Below, piece by piece: positions 63,810 to 64,000 of a DNA stretch of 64,000 nt. Position 1 is the first letter of the stretch; each line of letters opens with the position of its first letter. Origin of the DNA: Chitinophagaceae bacterium (lineage in GTDB: Bacteria; Bacteroidota; Bacteroidia; Chitinophagales; Chitinophagaceae); the NCBI GenBank assembly GCA_020403425.1, contig JADBXR010000006.1:62001-126000 (forward strand), written 5' to 3'. Both the position numbers and the translations under genes were made by a program. The notes beneath the pieces are model-generated. The model was given only the letters and a program-made list of their open reading frames with translations, searched no databases and was not told where the DNA came from.

Positions 63810-64000
63810 TTGTCCAGTCATAAGGTATAGCATTGGAATTAAGATCTGCTGTGTCCGATTCTTCAGGGCTATGTGGCTCATCGATAATATTGGCAAGGAG
63901 TGCATGCCCCTTTGAGACACACATAAACGAATACCAAACCATGGGAGGTACCGATAAAAGACAATAGTGATCTAGATCGTCAAGCAGGTATTCATTTACC
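63802..64000 (-). CDS. C-terminus of an RmlC-like dTDP-sugar 3,5-epimerase (cut by window edge)
   Basis: The minus strand from the window edge to the TAA at 63802-63804 reads 65 residues without a stop. They include SVPPMVWYSFMCVSKGHALL, IDEPHSPEESD and the end NAIPYDWTNG. These are the C-terminal blocks of the RmlC cupin family (PP..WHGF..., .D.PHDPEE..., IPYDW). The usual His of the motif is Tyr here (WYSF). The 5' part is outside the window. It overlaps the GT2 gene by 8 bases and is the most upstream gene seen in this run. Confidence 0.8.
   Translation of the reverse strand, partial: VNEYLLDDLDHYCLLSVPPMVWYSFMCVSKGHALLANIIDEPHSPEESDTADLNSNAIPYDWTNG

Overview
This window comes from a Bacteroidota chromosome, most likely of the Chitinophagaceae type. 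The clues are a secreted protein with a type IX secretion C-terminal sorting domain, Bacteroidota-style -7 boxes (TAnnTTTG) instead of sigma70 promoters, little Shine-Dalgarno signal, a stand-alone atpD-atpC pair with a very short epsilon subunit, a DUF4292 lipoprotein, and a MurE with the DNPR signature of meso-diaminopimelate enzymes. No rRNA, tRNA, CRISPR array, prophage or transposase gene was recognised.

Layout. (1) 1-5.9 kb: leftward division and cell wall cluster mraZ-rsmH-ftsL-ftsI-murE-mraY, with a four-repeat MraZ operator and DnaA boxes upstream of mraZ. (2) 6.3-12.8 kb: housekeeping genes (queA, an orphan histidine kinase, yqgE, atpC-atpD) and a small envelope trio (YtxH, holin-like, hypothetical). 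(3) 12.9-19.2 kb: an AI-2E family permease and the glycerol genes glpF, glpD and glpK with a methyltransferase between glpD and glpK. GlpF admits glycerol, GlpK phosphorylates it and GlpD oxidises the product. (4) 19.4-22.1 kb: dut, a DUF4292 lipoprotein and an EnvC-like M23 protein with a degenerate active site. (5) 22.5-28.9 kb: a leftward three-gene surface set: a SUMF1-fold secreted protein, a 1261-residue type IX cargo with a recurring GGSFDGH linker, and a lipoprotein. (6) 29.4-64 kb: a large exopolysaccharide/capsule locus running off the right edge.

The polysaccharide locus holds two different phosphoglycosyl transferases (a large WcaJ/WbaP type at 31-32.4 kb and a small PglC type at 51.8-52.3 kb), two polymerase candidates, one flippase, Wzz and Wza, three Wzi-like outer-membrane proteins, and many glycosyltransferases and nucleotide-sugar enzymes. 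Readable sugar routes are GDP-mannose to GDP-4-keto-6-deoxymannose (Gmd), GDP-mannose to a GDP-L-hexose (GDP-mannose 3,5-epimerase-like), UDP-galactofuranose (Glf), a UDP-4-keto-6-deoxy-GlcNAc route (CapD/WbpM type plus a WbpV/WreQ-like reductase), and an FnlA / RmlD-like / 2-epimerase trio that fits UDP-L-QuiNAc better than UDP-L-FucNAc. The 37-44 kb and 55-64 kb parts look clearly richer in A+T than the left half, which suggests acquired cassettes.

Intergenic DNA is unusual. Many gaps carry short word-like direct repeats of 7 to 15 bases, a different word at most sites, often with an inverted copy in the same gap, plus palindromic REP-like elements. One palindrome appears to be inserted inside a copy of a larger repeat. 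Coordinates and motifs were read by eye; family names rest on recognised motifs, not on database searches.
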